Shown one piece after another: positions 9,270-16,986 of a stretch of 64,000 nucleotides of DNA (the stretch's first letter is position 1; every line of letters begins with the position of its first letter). The stretch covers positions 62,001-126,000 of the forward strand of contig DASPNJ010000026.1 in assembly GCA_035626595.1 (NCBI GenBank). The letters run 5' to 3'. A program made the translations under genes and the position numbers. The notes beneath the pieces are model-generated. The model was not told the DNA's origin. It saw nothing but the letters and a program-made list of their open reading frames with translations, and made no database searches. Source of the DNA: JAQGMV01 sp035626595 (GTDB taxonomy: Bacteria > Pseudomonadota > Gammaproteobacteria > Burkholderiales > SG8-41).

Positions 9270-10517
9270 TCAATTCAGGAACTCTCGCGGGTCCGTGATG
9301 TAACCCGTCAACGCCGATGCCGCCACGGTCGCCGGCGAGCCCATGAAAACCTGCGAGCTCGGGTCGCCCATGCGGCCTTTGAAGTTGCGCGTGGTCGCGG
9401 TGATGCAGACTTCGTTGGGGCCGATCACGCCCATGTGTCCGCCGCCGCACGCGCCGCACGTCGGCGGCGCGATGATGGCGCCCGCGTCGGTGAGCTTCTC
9501 CAGCGCGCCGCTCTTCAGCGCCTCGCGATACACGAGTTGGGAAGCCGGCGTCACGATGAAGCGCACGCCGCTCGCCACGCGCTTGCCCGCGACGACCTGC
9601 GCCGCCAGCTCGAGGTCGTCGAGCGTGCCGTTCGCGCAGCTGCCGATATACGCCTGGTGGATCCGGGTGCCGGCCGCGTCTTTCACCGGCTTCGAATTCT
9701 GAACGACCGTGTCGGGATAGGCGACGAGCGGCTCGAGCGCGCTCAGGTTCACTTCGCGCACGGCGAGATACTTCGCGTCGGCGTCGGGATACACCGGCTC
9801 GAACTCGCGCTTGCTGCGCGAGCGCACCCAGTCGATCAGCACCGGGTCCGGCTCGAAGGTCGCGAACTCGGCCGACAGCTCCGCAGACATGGTCGTCAGG
9901 GTCTTGCGTGCGTTGATGGAAAGGCTCGCGATGCCGGGACCGCCGTACTCGACGTTCATCGTCGCGTGCGCGCCGTGCTTGCCGGCGATCTGCAGGAATG
10001 CGTCCTTCGTCGTCACGGCGCGCGGAAGCTCGCCCGTGAGCTGGTAGCGCACGGTCTCGCCACAGCGATACCACGTCTGCCCCTTGATCGCGGCGTAGAA
10101 CACGTCGGGACCGCCGACGCCGCGGGCGAGGCAGTTGAAGACACCCGCGCTGCACGTGTGGGAATCGCTGCAGACCAGCACGGTGCCGGGGACGCCGTAA
10201 CCGAGATCGGCGACGAGCTGATGGCTGATCCCCTGGTCGTAGCCGACGTCGTGCACGCGCTCGATGCCGAACTTCTCGGCGAAGGCGCGGGCGGTCACGT
10301 GCGCACCCGCGGCCATCGCGTTCGGCGCGGGCACCCGATGATCCATGACGACGACGATGCGCTTCGGATCGTGCACCTTCCGGATGTCGCGCCAGTTCGC
10401 CGGCATGAAGTTGTTGTCGAACAGGATCACGGTGTCCACGTCCACGGTGACGATGTCACCGGGACGCACTACGTCGCGTCCGCCTTTGCTCGCGAGAATC
10501 TTCTCCGCGATGGTCAT
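9270..10517 (-). CDS. LeuC-like aconitase-family dehydratase, large (Fe-S) subunit
   Basis: A 415-residue protein starting at ATG 10517 (MTIAEKILASK). The frame is open to 10637, but that part is a dispersed repeat, so the internal start is preferred. Fe-S ligands are expected in IGSCANG and PTCGACGGGH; CSDSHTCSAG and VMDHRVP are also family signatures. It would hydrate/dehydrate a hydroxy-diacid with a [4Fe-4S] cluster, together with the small subunit just downstream. The length matches archaeal-type homoaconitase and dimethylmalate dehydratase large subunits rather than the longer proteobacterial LeuC (about 470). Confidence 0.88.
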   Translation of the reverse strand: MTIAEKILASKGGRDVVRPGDIVTVDVDTVILFDNNFMPANWRDIRKVHDPKRIVVVMDHRVPAPNAMAAGAHVTARAFAEKFGIERVHDVGYDQGISHQLVADLGYGVPGTVLVCSDSHTCSAGVFNCLARGVGGPDVFYAAIKGQTWYRCGETVRYQLTGELPRAVTTKDAFLQIAGKHGAHATMNVEYGGPGIASLSINARKTLTTMSAELSAEFATFEPDPVLIDWVRSRSKREFEPVYPDADAKYLAVREVNLSALEPLVAYPDTVVQNSKPVKDAAGTRIHQAYIGSCANGTLDDLELAAQVVAGKRVASGVRFIVTPASQLVYREALKSGALEKLTDAGAIIAPPTCGACGGGHMGVIGPNEVCITATTRNFKGRMGDPSSQVFMGSPATVAASALTGYITDPREFLN

Positions 10518-10576
10518 TGCTGCCGCGGCACGATTCCTCGCGAGCTTCGCTCGCAGCCGCGGCTCGGTGGACGCCT

Positions 10577-10617
10577 CAGAGGGAACCCCAGGGTTCCCTC
10601 CGAGACCTCCTTCCCTC
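10577..10617. repeat. Dispersed palindromic element, copy A
   Basis: CAGAGGGAA (10577-10585) and TTCCCTCCG (10594-10602) form the core stem, followed by the complement of the shared flank GGAAGGAGGT. Three more copies sit at 44959-45032, 53864-53941 and 57334-57374. All are at gene borders, and this one is upstream of the LeuC-like start. Confidence 0.65.
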
Positions 10618-10644
10618 ACACCACCCGATTCGCTCATCTCTCCA

Positions 10645-11610
10645 TCACTCCGCTTTCAAACCAATGTTGCGTATCACTTGGCCCCACTTCGCCGCCTCGC
10701 CGCGAATGTGCGCGGCGAACTGCTCGGGCGTGCCCGCAGCGACGTCGCCGCCAAAGGCGCCCAGGCGCGTGCGCGCATCGTCGCTGGAGACGCCTTTCGC
10801 GATCGCCGCATTGAGCCGGCTCACGATTGCGGGCGGCGTCGCGGCGGGGACGAGCACGCCGAACCAGCCGGTCGCCTCGTAGCCGCGGAGCCCCGACTCA
10901 TCCACGCTCGGAACCTCCGGCGCGAGCTTCGATCGGCGCGCCGACGTGACCGCGAGCGCGCGCATCCTGCCGCTCTTCACGTGCGGCAGCAGCGTGCTGA
11001 GGTCGCCGGACATCATCTGCACCTGGCCGCTGATCAGGTCTGTGGCCGCGGGCGCGACGCCTTTGTACGGCACGTGCGTGATGTCGATCTTCGCCATCGA
11101 CTTGAACAGCTCGTTCGCAAGATGTGTGGTCGCGCCAGTGCCGGGCGACGCGTAATTGAGCTGGCCGGGGCGCGTGCGCGCGAGCGCGATCAGCTCCTTA
11201 ACGGATTTCACCGGCAGCGTCGGGTGCACGACCATCAGGAACGGCATCACCGTCACGAGTGACACCGGCGTGAAATCGCGTGCGGCGTCGTAGGGCAGCT
11301 TCGCATACAGACTCGGATTGATCGCGAGCGGTCCGCTGCTGCCCAGGAGCAGCGTGTAACCGTCGGGCGGCGATTTCGCAGCGATGTCCGCGCCGATCGT
11401 GCCGGCGGCACCGGTGCGGTTGTCGATGATCACCGGCTGACCGAGCGCTTCCGTGAGCTTCTGACCCACGGTGCGCGCGACGAGATCGGCGCCGCCGCCC
11501 GGCGCGAACGGAACGATGAAACGGACCGGCTTGGTGGGATAGGTTTGGGCGCCGGCGTTTGTAGCGGCGAAGGCGCACGCGAATGCAACGGCGATGCGTA
11601 GGGAAGGCAT
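10645..11610 (-). CDS. Bug (TctC) family tripartite tricarboxylate transporter receptor
   Basis: A 321-residue periplasmic binding protein. A Sec signal peptide (residues 1-21, ending AGA) precedes YPTKPVRFIVPFAPGG, the hallmark opening of Bug proteins; DNRTGAAG, PPDGYTLLLG and YASPGTGATTHLA follow. Bug proteins bind carboxylates for TctAB permeases, which are absent from the window. It lies upstream of leuCD-like genes on the same strand with 128 bp between them and is divergent from the first lyase gene. Confidence 0.92.
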   Translation of the reverse strand: MPSLRIAVAFACAFAATNAGAQTYPTKPVRFIVPFAPGGGADLVARTVGQKLTEALGQPVIIDNRTGAAGTIGADIAAKSPPDGYTLLLGSSGPLAINPSLYAKLPYDAARDFTPVSLVTVMPFLMVVHPTLPVKSVKELIALARTRPGQLNYASPGTGATTHLANELFKSMAKIDITHVPYKGVAPAATDLISGQVQMMSGDLSTLLPHVKSGRMRALAVTSARRSKLAPEVPSVDESGLRGYEATGWFGVLVPAATPPAIVSRLNAAIAKGVSSDDARTRLGAFGGDVAAGTPEQFAAHIRGEAAKWGQVIRNIGLKAE

Positions 11611-11675
11611 CGCGGGATTTTACCGACTTTCGCAGTAAAATCCGGCACTTCCCCTTCTGTTGATACGGCTTTCCC

Positions 11676-12611
11676 ATGCGTGCAAGTCCCGGCGCGAAGC
11701 TGCGCGAGCTCCTCGGCCACGGCCGAACCCTGGTCAAACCGGGCGCGTACAACGCGCTCTCCGCGAAGATCATCGAAAAAGCCGGTTTCCCGTGCTGCGG
11801 CGTCACCGGTTACGGCGTATCGGCGTCGCTCCTCGGCAAGCCCGACGTCGGGCTGGTGACGCTCGACGAGATCGTCATGGTCACGCGCTACATCGCGCGC
11901 GCGGTGTCGATCCCCGTGATCGCCGACGCCGACACCGGCTTCGGCAATGCGATCAACGTCATGCGCAGCGTCGAGGATTTCATTACCGCGGGCGCGGCGG
12001 CGATCCACATCGAGGACCAGGTCGCGCCCAAGCGCTGCGGCCACGTCGCCGGCAAGCAGGTCGTGCCGATGGAGGAGATGGTCGGCAAGCTCCGCGCGGC
12101 CGATCGCGTGCGCCGCGAGTTCGATCCCGACTTCTATTTGATCGCGCGCTGCGATGCGCGCGGCGTCTCGGGCGGCAGCGTCGACGAGCTGATCCGTCGC
12201 GCCAATGCCTATCTGGACGCGGGCGCGGACATGATCTTCCCGGAAGCACTCACCTCCGAAGCCGAGCTCGAGCGCTGCGCGCGCGAGATCAAGGGACCGC
12301 TGCATTTCAACCGCACGGGCGTGTCGCCGCGGCTGCCGGTGCAGCGCCTGAACGAGCTCGGCATCGCCATCGTCTCGAACGCGACGGGGTCGCTTCGCAG
12401 CGCGACGATCGCCATGTACGACTACTTCGAAGCGTTCGCGAAAGACGACGTCGAGCACGTCAAGCGCTTCGAGGCGCAGCACAAGGATCATCCGGCGGGG
12501 AACATGCACGGCTTCATCGGTTTCCCGGAGATCAAGAAGCTCGAGGAAGAGTTTCTGCCCGCGGCCGAAGTGCTCGCGAAGTACGAAGGATCCGTCGGGT
12601 TCCAGCCGTGA
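11676..12611 (+). CDS. Isocitrate lyase/PEP mutase superfamily lyase, copy 1
   Basis: A 311-residue enzyme of the ICL/PEPM superfamily. It shows the metal-binding ADADTGFGN, then EDQVAPKRCGH with the catalytic Cys121, found in C-C bond lyases such as 2-methylisocitrate and 2,3-dimethylmalate lyase. A late FNRTGVSPR follows. It likely cleaves a branched 2-hydroxy-dicarboxylate to pyruvate (or an analogue) and a smaller acid. It is coupled by a GTGA overlap to the Bug gene downstream, and the pair is duplicated at 13599-15530. Confidence 0.88.
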   Translation: MRASPGAKLRELLGHGRTLVKPGAYNALSAKIIEKAGFPCCGVTGYGVSASLLGKPDVGLVTLDEIVMVTRYIARAVSIPVIADADTGFGNAINVMRSVEDFITAGAAAIHIEDQVAPKRCGHVAGKQVVPMEEMVGKLRAADRVRREFDPDFYLIARCDARGVSGGSVDELIRRANAYLDAGADMIFPEALTSEAELERCAREIKGPLHFNRTGVSPRLPVQRLNELGIAIVSNATGSLRSATIAMYDYFEAFAKDDVEHVKRFEAQHKDHPAGNMHGFIGFPEIKKLEEEFLPAAEVLAKYEGSVGFQP

Positions 12612-13567
12612 GAGCGGTCGTTTTCATGCTCGTTGCCGCTCTCGCGGCAGCGACCGCGCATGCACAAGGCTATCCTACGAAGCCCGTGCGCCTCATCGTT
12701 CCGAGCACGCCCGGCGGCAGCGTCGACACCGTTGCGCGCACCGTCGGACAGAAGCTCTCGGAGCGCTGGGGACAGCAGGTGGTCGTCGATAACCGCACCG
12801 GCGCCGGCGGCGGCATCGCCGCGATGGCCGTCGCGAAAGCGCCGCCGGACGGCTACACCCTGGTTCTCGGCACGGTCGTCGCGTTCGCGATCAACATGAG
12901 CATGCAGAAGAACCCCGGCTACGATCCGCTGCGCGATTTCGAACCGGTGAGCCTGATCGGCACGCAGGACCTGATGCTGCTCATCCACCCGTCGGCGCCG
13001 GCGCGCTCGGTGAAAGAGCTCGTCGCGTTCGCGAAGCGCAAGCCCGGCCAGCTCTCGTATGCGTCCGCAGGCAACGGCACCATGGGACATCTCTCTGGCG
13101 AGCTTTTCAAACGGCTCGCAGGCATCGACCTGCTTCACGTGCCGTACAGGGGCGTGTCGTCACTGCTCGTCGATGTCGCGAGCGGCGAGGTGTCGATGAC
13201 CTTCGCGAGCCTCCTGGCGGGATCGACCTATGCGTCTTCCGGACGGCTGCGCGCGCTGGCGGTGACCGGCACGAAACGCTCGTCCAAAGTGCCGGAGCTT
13301 CCGACGATGAGCGAAGCCGGCGTGCGCGGGTACGAATCATCCACCTGGTACGGCATCCTCGCGCCGGCGCGCACGCCGCAACCGGTGGTGAGCACGCTGA
13401 ATGCAGGCATCAACGCCGCGGTCCAGCACCCCGATGTGCGCGAGCGGCTCGCGCAGGATGGCATCAACGTCTCGGGCAGCACCCCGCGCCAGTTCGGCGA
13501 CCACATCGCGGCCGAGATCAGGAAGTGGGCACAAGTCATCAAGGCGGCCGGCATCACGTTGCAGTAG
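12608..13567 (+). CDS. Bug (TctC) family receptor, copy 1 of tandem pair
   Basis: A 319-residue Bug protein. GTG 12608 overlaps the lyase stop (GTGA) and gives a good signal peptide MRAVVFMLVAALAAATAHA; ATG 12626 would lose the basic N-region. The mature start is QGYPTKPVRLIVPSTPGGS, followed by DNRTGAGGG and PPDGYTLVLG. It probably delivers the substrate of the coupled lyase. Confidence 0.9.
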   Translation: MRAVVFMLVAALAAATAHAQGYPTKPVRLIVPSTPGGSVDTVARTVGQKLSERWGQQVVVDNRTGAGGGIAAMAVAKAPPDGYTLVLGTVVAFAINMSMQKNPGYDPLRDFEPVSLIGTQDLMLLIHPSAPARSVKELVAFAKRKPGQLSYASAGNGTMGHLSGELFKRLAGIDLLHVPYRGVSSLLVDVASGEVSMTFASLLAGSTYASSGRLRALAVTGTKRSSKVPELPTMSEAGVRGYESSTWYGILAPARTPQPVVSTLNAGINAAVQHPDVRERLAQDGINVSGSTPRQFGDHIAAEIRKWAQVIKAAGITLQ

Positions 13568-13598
13568 GCGCGGCCCCGCAGTCACTCAGGAACTCTCC

Positions 13599-14546
13599 AT
13601 GCAGACCTCCGTACGTCCCAAATCCACCACGCGCCTCCGTGAGCTGCTGAAAACCGGCAGGACGCTCGTCAAGCCGGGCGCCTTCGATCCGCTGTCGGCG
13701 ATGATCATCGAGAAGGCCGGCTTCCCGTGCGTCGGCGTGACCGGCTACAGCGTGTCCGCCGCGCTGCTTGGCAAGCCTGACGTGGGGCTGCTCACGCTCA
13801 ACGAGATCGTGATGATGGCGCGCTACACGGCGCGTGCCGTATCGATACCGGTCCTCGCCGATGCCGATACCGGATTCGGCAATGCGATCAACGTCATGCG
13901 CACCGTCGAAGATTTCATCGTGGCCGGTGTCGCGGGCATCCACATCGAGGACCAGGTCGCGCCGAAGCGCTGCGGTCACGTCGCGGGCAAGCAGGTCGTC
14001 CCGATGGAGGAGATGATCGGGAAGCTCCGCGCGGCCGACCGCGTGCGCCGCGAGCTCGACCCGGACTTCCTGCTGATCGCGCGCTGCGATGCGCGCGGGG
14101 TGGCCGGCGGCACGATGGACGAGCTCATCCGCCGGTCGAACGCGTACATGGACGCCGGCGCCGACATGATCTTCCCGGAAGCGATCACGTCCGAGGCGGA
14201 GCTCGAGCGCTGCGCGCGCGAGATCCGCGGCCCGATCACGTTCAACCGGACCGGTGTGTCGCCGCGCGTTTCACTCGATCGCCTGAACGAGCTGGGTATT
14301 GCGATGGTGGCGAACGCCACCGGCGCCCTGCGTAGCGCGATCGTCGCCATGCACGATTATTTCGAAGCGTTCGCGCAGGACGACGTGGAGCACGTGAAGC
14401 GCTTCGAAGCGCGGTACAAGGACCATCCGGCGGGGAATCTGCACGCTTACATCGGATTTCCGCGCATTCGCGAGCTCGAGCAGGAATTTCTACCCGCGGC
14501 GGAAGTCCTCGCGAAGTACGAAGGCTCCGTCGGCTTTCAACCATAA
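13599..14546 (+). CDS. Isocitrate lyase/PEP mutase superfamily lyase, copy 2
   Basis: A 315-residue paralogue of the gene at 11676, closely similar along its whole length: ADADTGFGN, EDQVAPKRCGH with Cys125, FNRTGVSPR and a shared end EGSVGFQP. Differences such as YGVSASLL to YSVSAALL and VTRYIARAV to MARYTARAV suggest an old duplication rather than an assembly echo. It starts at ATG 13599, 31 bp after the first Bug stop, and is followed by the second Bug gene after 18 bp. Confidence 0.88.
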   Translation: MQTSVRPKSTTRLRELLKTGRTLVKPGAFDPLSAMIIEKAGFPCVGVTGYSVSAALLGKPDVGLLTLNEIVMMARYTARAVSIPVLADADTGFGNAINVMRTVEDFIVAGVAGIHIEDQVAPKRCGHVAGKQVVPMEEMIGKLRAADRVRRELDPDFLLIARCDARGVAGGTMDELIRRSNAYMDAGADMIFPEAITSEAELERCAREIRGPITFNRTGVSPRVSLDRLNELGIAMVANATGALRSAIVAMHDYFEAFAQDDVEHVKRFEARYKDHPAGNLHAYIGFPRIRELEQEFLPAAEVLAKYEGSVGFQP

Positions 14547-14564
14547 GACCCTACGAGGAAAAAC

Positions 14565-15530
14565 ATGACTCAGCGAATCGTTTTCAGCATCGTTGCCGCC
14601 GCGTTTGCCGCAACTATCGCGCACGCGCAAAGCTATCCCGCGCGTCCCGTGCGCCTGCTGGTGCCCAGCACGCCCGGCGGGAGCGTCGACACCCTCGCAC
14701 GCAGCGTTGCCAGCGAGCTCTCGGAGAAGTGGGGGCAGCAGGTCGTGGTCGACAATCGCGCAGGCGCCGGCGGCGTGATCGCGGCGGACACGGCCGCCAA
14801 GGCGGTGCCGGACGGCTATACGCTGCTCATGTGCACGGTGTCGTCGTGCGCGACGACCGTGAGCCTGCACAAGAACCTGCCGTACGATCCAGTGCGCGAT
14901 TTCGCACCGGTGACATTGGTGGCAACGCAGAACCTGATGCTGGTCATGAATCCTTCGATTCCCGCGAAATCGGTGAAAGACCTGGTCGCGCTCGCGAAAG
15001 CGAGCCCCGGAAAATATTCCTTCGCCTCCGCCGGCAATGGCACCGGCAGTCACCTGTCCGGCGAGCTCTTCAAGCTGCTCGCGGGCATCGACCTCCTGCA
15101 CGTGCCGTACAAGGGCGTGGCGACCGGGCTCATCGACACGATCTCGGGACAGATCTCGATGAACTTCCCGAGCATCCTCTCGGGAACGCCGCACGTGAAA
15201 TCCGGCAAGCTCCGTCCGCTCGCGGTCACGGGTGCCAAGCGCTCCGCGACCTTCCCGGAGCTGCCAACGATGATGGAAGCGGGTGTGAAAAGTTACGAGT
15301 CGGCGACGTGGTACGGCGTGCTCGCGCCGGCAAAAACGCCGAAACCGATCGTGACGAAGCTCAACACCGACATCGTCGCCATCCTGCGGCAGCCGGAGGT
15401 GCGCGAGCGCATCTCGAAGGACGGCGCGGAGCCGATCGGCAATACGTCCGAGCAGTTCGGGGCCTACATCAAGGCCGAGATCGCGAAGTGGGCGAAGGTG
15501 ATCAAGGCGGCGAAGATCACGGCGAACTGA
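14565..15530 (+). CDS. Bug (TctC) family receptor, copy 2 of tandem pair
   Basis: A 321-residue Bug receptor with signal peptide (cleavage near AHA, residue 21) and mature QSYPARPVRLLVPSTPGGS, closest in this window to the Bug copy at 12608 (both have VPSTPGGSVDT, KWGQQVVVDN-type and ATWYGVLAP-type segments). It is preceded by GAGGA before ATG 14565. The tandem unit lyase-Bug-lyase-Bug is one probable operon. Confidence 0.92.
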   Translation: MTQRIVFSIVAAAFAATIAHAQSYPARPVRLLVPSTPGGSVDTLARSVASELSEKWGQQVVVDNRAGAGGVIAADTAAKAVPDGYTLLMCTVSSCATTVSLHKNLPYDPVRDFAPVTLVATQNLMLVMNPSIPAKSVKDLVALAKASPGKYSFASAGNGTGSHLSGELFKLLAGIDLLHVPYKGVATGLIDTISGQISMNFPSILSGTPHVKSGKLRPLAVTGAKRSATFPELPTMMEAGVKSYESATWYGVLAPAKTPKPIVTKLNTDIVAILRQPEVRERISKDGAEPIGNTSEQFGAYIKAEIAKWAKVIKAAKITAN

Positions 15531-15593
15531 CGACCCGCGGTCATCGCACCGCGTCGATGCCGCGAAAGCAGCGCGCCTGCGCCTACGCCAGGC

Positions 15594-15710
15594 CTAGGCC
15601 AGCGCGGATTGTGTGAAGCAGCCGCTGACGGCGTCCGTGCGTCGCGTCGTCACGAGATGTGCAAGCAGGCAGGCGAGCCCGAACGCCACGCCCAACAACA
15701 TCATCGTCAT
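15594..15710 (-). CDS. 38-residue putative membrane peptide downstream of a c-di-GMP riboswitch
   Basis: ATG 15710 to TAG 15594 encodes MTMMLLGVAFGLACLLAHLV followed by a basic TTRRTDAV and SGCFTQSALA. One hydrophobic helix (residues 3-20) is followed by two Arg, as in single-span membrane peptides with a cytoplasmic tail; two Cys are present. An AGGAG Shine-Dalgarno sits eight bases before ATG. It is the first gene after the GEMM riboswitch (15868-15946) and the only reading frame with a good ribosome site in that leader. I do not recognise a family, and its function is unknown. Confidence 0.6.
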   Translation of the reverse strand: MTMMLLGVAFGLACLLAHLVTTRRTDAVSGCFTQSALA

Positions 15711-15808
15711 CTGCCAAGCTCCTGTGGCCAGTGAAGTCAGTCATCGCCCGAGCTGTCACGCAAGCTGGCCCGGGCGTCCGTCACTACCGCGATGAGAATG
15801 GCGCATGC

Positions 15809-15861
15809 TGCGCACCGGGGTGCGCACGACAAGGCGAAGGCACGGACGAGGTCCTCCGTGC
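15809..15861 (-). promoter_or_regulatory. Two hairpins of the riboswitch expression platform
   Basis: On the minus strand, just after the aptamer, GCACGGA/TCCGTGC (15840-15861) and TGCGCACC/GGTGCGCA (15809-15826) each form perfect stems. No U-run follows, so control may act through alternative pairing, Rho or translation rather than a plain intrinsic terminator. This is inferred from sequence only. Confidence 0.5.
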
Positions 15862-15867
15862 AGTCTT

Positions 15868-15946
15868 GGCGGCCCCGCTACCGTGAGGGTTGCCCCTGTT
15901 AGGCCGGAAGCTTTGCGGCCCCGTCTTTCAACGGGTGTGCCATTTT
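15868..15946 (-). ncRNA. Cyclic di-GMP-I (GEMM) riboswitch aptamer
   Basis: The minus-strand RNA matches the GEMM-I core in order: GGCACACC (consensus GGCAAACC), a CCCGUU-GAAA-GACGGG hairpin with the GNRA tetraloop, CGCAAAGCUUCCGGCCUAA (against CGCAAAGCCUCCGGCCUAA in the Vibrio Vc2 aptamer), a second AGGG/CCCU hairpin and GGUAGCGGGG followed by GCC. These are the tetraloop, receptor and ligand-pocket segments. The RNA would sense c-di-GMP; I cannot exclude a cGAMP-type variant. Downstream lie two hairpins and the 38-residue peptide gene. Confidence 0.9.
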
Positions 15947-15959
15947 CAAGCTGGAAGGA

Positions 15960-16003
15960 AGCATAGCCGCAAGCGCCGGTGTCGCGTGTGAGCTTTGTCA
16001 CAC
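15960..16003 (-). promoter_or_regulatory. CRP-type palindrome with -10 box in front of the riboswitch
   Basis: GTGTGA-N6-TCACAC (15986-16003) is a perfect copy of the CRP consensus TGTGA-N6-TCACA. On the minus strand a -10-like TATGCT lies at 15965-15960. A start near 15953 puts the palindrome centre (15994.5) at about -41.5, the class II CRP position. No -35 hexamer is seen, as expected for such promoters. A CRP/Vfr/Clp-type regulator is therefore predicted. Confidence 0.7.
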
Positions 16004-16088
16004 CCGCCCGCGAAAACCCACCGGAACCGGCAGATTGCCCGCACCAGGCACACCACGCGCTCCGGGCGCCCTGCTGGGCGCGCGCGCG

Positions 16089-16865
16089 TCACCAGGCCAC
16101 GGCCCCGCCGTCCACCGGAATGATGGCCCCGGTCATGAACGCGGCCGCGTCGGAAGCGAGCAGTACCGCGATGCCCTTGAGATCGTCGGGCCCGCCGGTG
16201 TGGCCGAGCGGGATCTCGCGATCGATGTTTTCCTTATTCTTGTCGTAGAGCTTCTGGTTGAGCGGCGTCACGAAGAAGCCGGGGCAGATGCAGTTCACGT
16301 TGATGCCGTGGTGCGCCCATTTCACCGCGAGATCGCGCGTGAAGTTGACCAGCGCGCCCTTGCTTGCGCCATAGGCGATCGAGTTGTACGCCTGTGGGTT
16401 GCGTCCGACCAGGCCGGCGACCGAAGCGATGTTGATGATCCTGCCGCGCTTCGCCTTGATCATCTCGCGCCCCAGCGCCTGCGAGCACAGGAACGCGCCA
16501 GTGATGTTGAGATCGAACACCTGCTGCCAGCGGTCGAGCGGCATGTCCTCGGGCGCGGCGACCCACGCACGCCCCGCGTTGTTGACGAGCGCGTCTACGC
16601 GGCCGAAGCGCGAGATCACCGCTTCCGTCATCGCCTGCACCTGATCGGCCTTGGTCACGTCGCACGCGACCGGCAGCGCCTTGACGCCGAGCTTCTCGAT
16701 CTCCTGACACGCTTCCTCGCAGACGTTCAGCTTGCGCGACGCGATCACGATGTTCGATCCGGCCTCGGCGAGCCCCAGCGCCATGCGAAAACCGATGCCG
16801 GTGCCGCCGCCGGTGACCACGCTCACGCGGCCTTCGAGGTTCAAGAGCTCTTTTACGTTTGCCAC
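16089..16865 (-). CDS. SDR family oxidoreductase (3-oxoacyl reductase/gluconate dehydrogenase-like)
   Basis: A 258-residue classical short-chain dehydrogenase: cofactor loop TGGGTGIG (residues about 19-26), VNNAG, the active-site Ser in NIASVAG, and YGASK with catalytic Tyr and Lys. ASRK after the second strand suggests NADP(H). It is the last gene of a minus-strand group after the CoA ligase and acyl-CoA dehydrogenase, so a role in fatty or branched acyl-CoA breakdown is plausible. The exact substrate is not readable. Confidence 0.9.
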   Translation of the reverse strand: MANVKELLNLEGRVSVVTGGGTGIGFRMALGLAEAGSNIVIASRKLNVCEEACQEIEKLGVKALPVACDVTKADQVQAMTEAVISRFGRVDALVNNAGRAWVAAPEDMPLDRWQQVFDLNITGAFLCSQALGREMIKAKRGRIINIASVAGLVGRNPQAYNSIAYGASKGALVNFTRDLAVKWAHHGINVNCICPGFFVTPLNQKLYDKNKENIDREIPLGHTGGPDDLKGIAVLLASDAAAFMTGAIIPVDGGAVAW

Positions 16866-16944
16866 AGCTTCTCCTTACGTGCGCCACGAGATCGCCACGT
16901 CGCCCTTTGCGGCTCCTCGCGATGACCTTGCAGTTGCGTAGGGC

Positions 16945-16965
16945 GGGTTAGCGGTAGCGTAACCC
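16945..16965. repeat. GGGTTA/TAACCC inverted repeat
   Basis: GGGTTA and TAACCC with a 9-nt loop sit inside GTAGGGCGGGTTAGC...GTAACCCACC between the SDR and acyl-CoA dehydrogenase genes. It resembles the GTAGG-type stems at 3446 and 32245, so it is a likely dispersed intergenic repeat. Confidence 0.45.
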
Positions 16966-16986
16966 ACCAAAACCTGCGCGCCGGCC

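Noticed and set aside
10518..10637. N-terminal extension of the LeuC-like gene
   Set aside because: These 40 codons translate dispersed-repeat DNA (copy A); family similarity starts at ATG 10517.
15756..16001. Minus-strand frame of 81 codons across the riboswitch
   Set aside because: It has no ribosome site and covers the conserved GEMM RNA and its promoter, which explain the sequence better.
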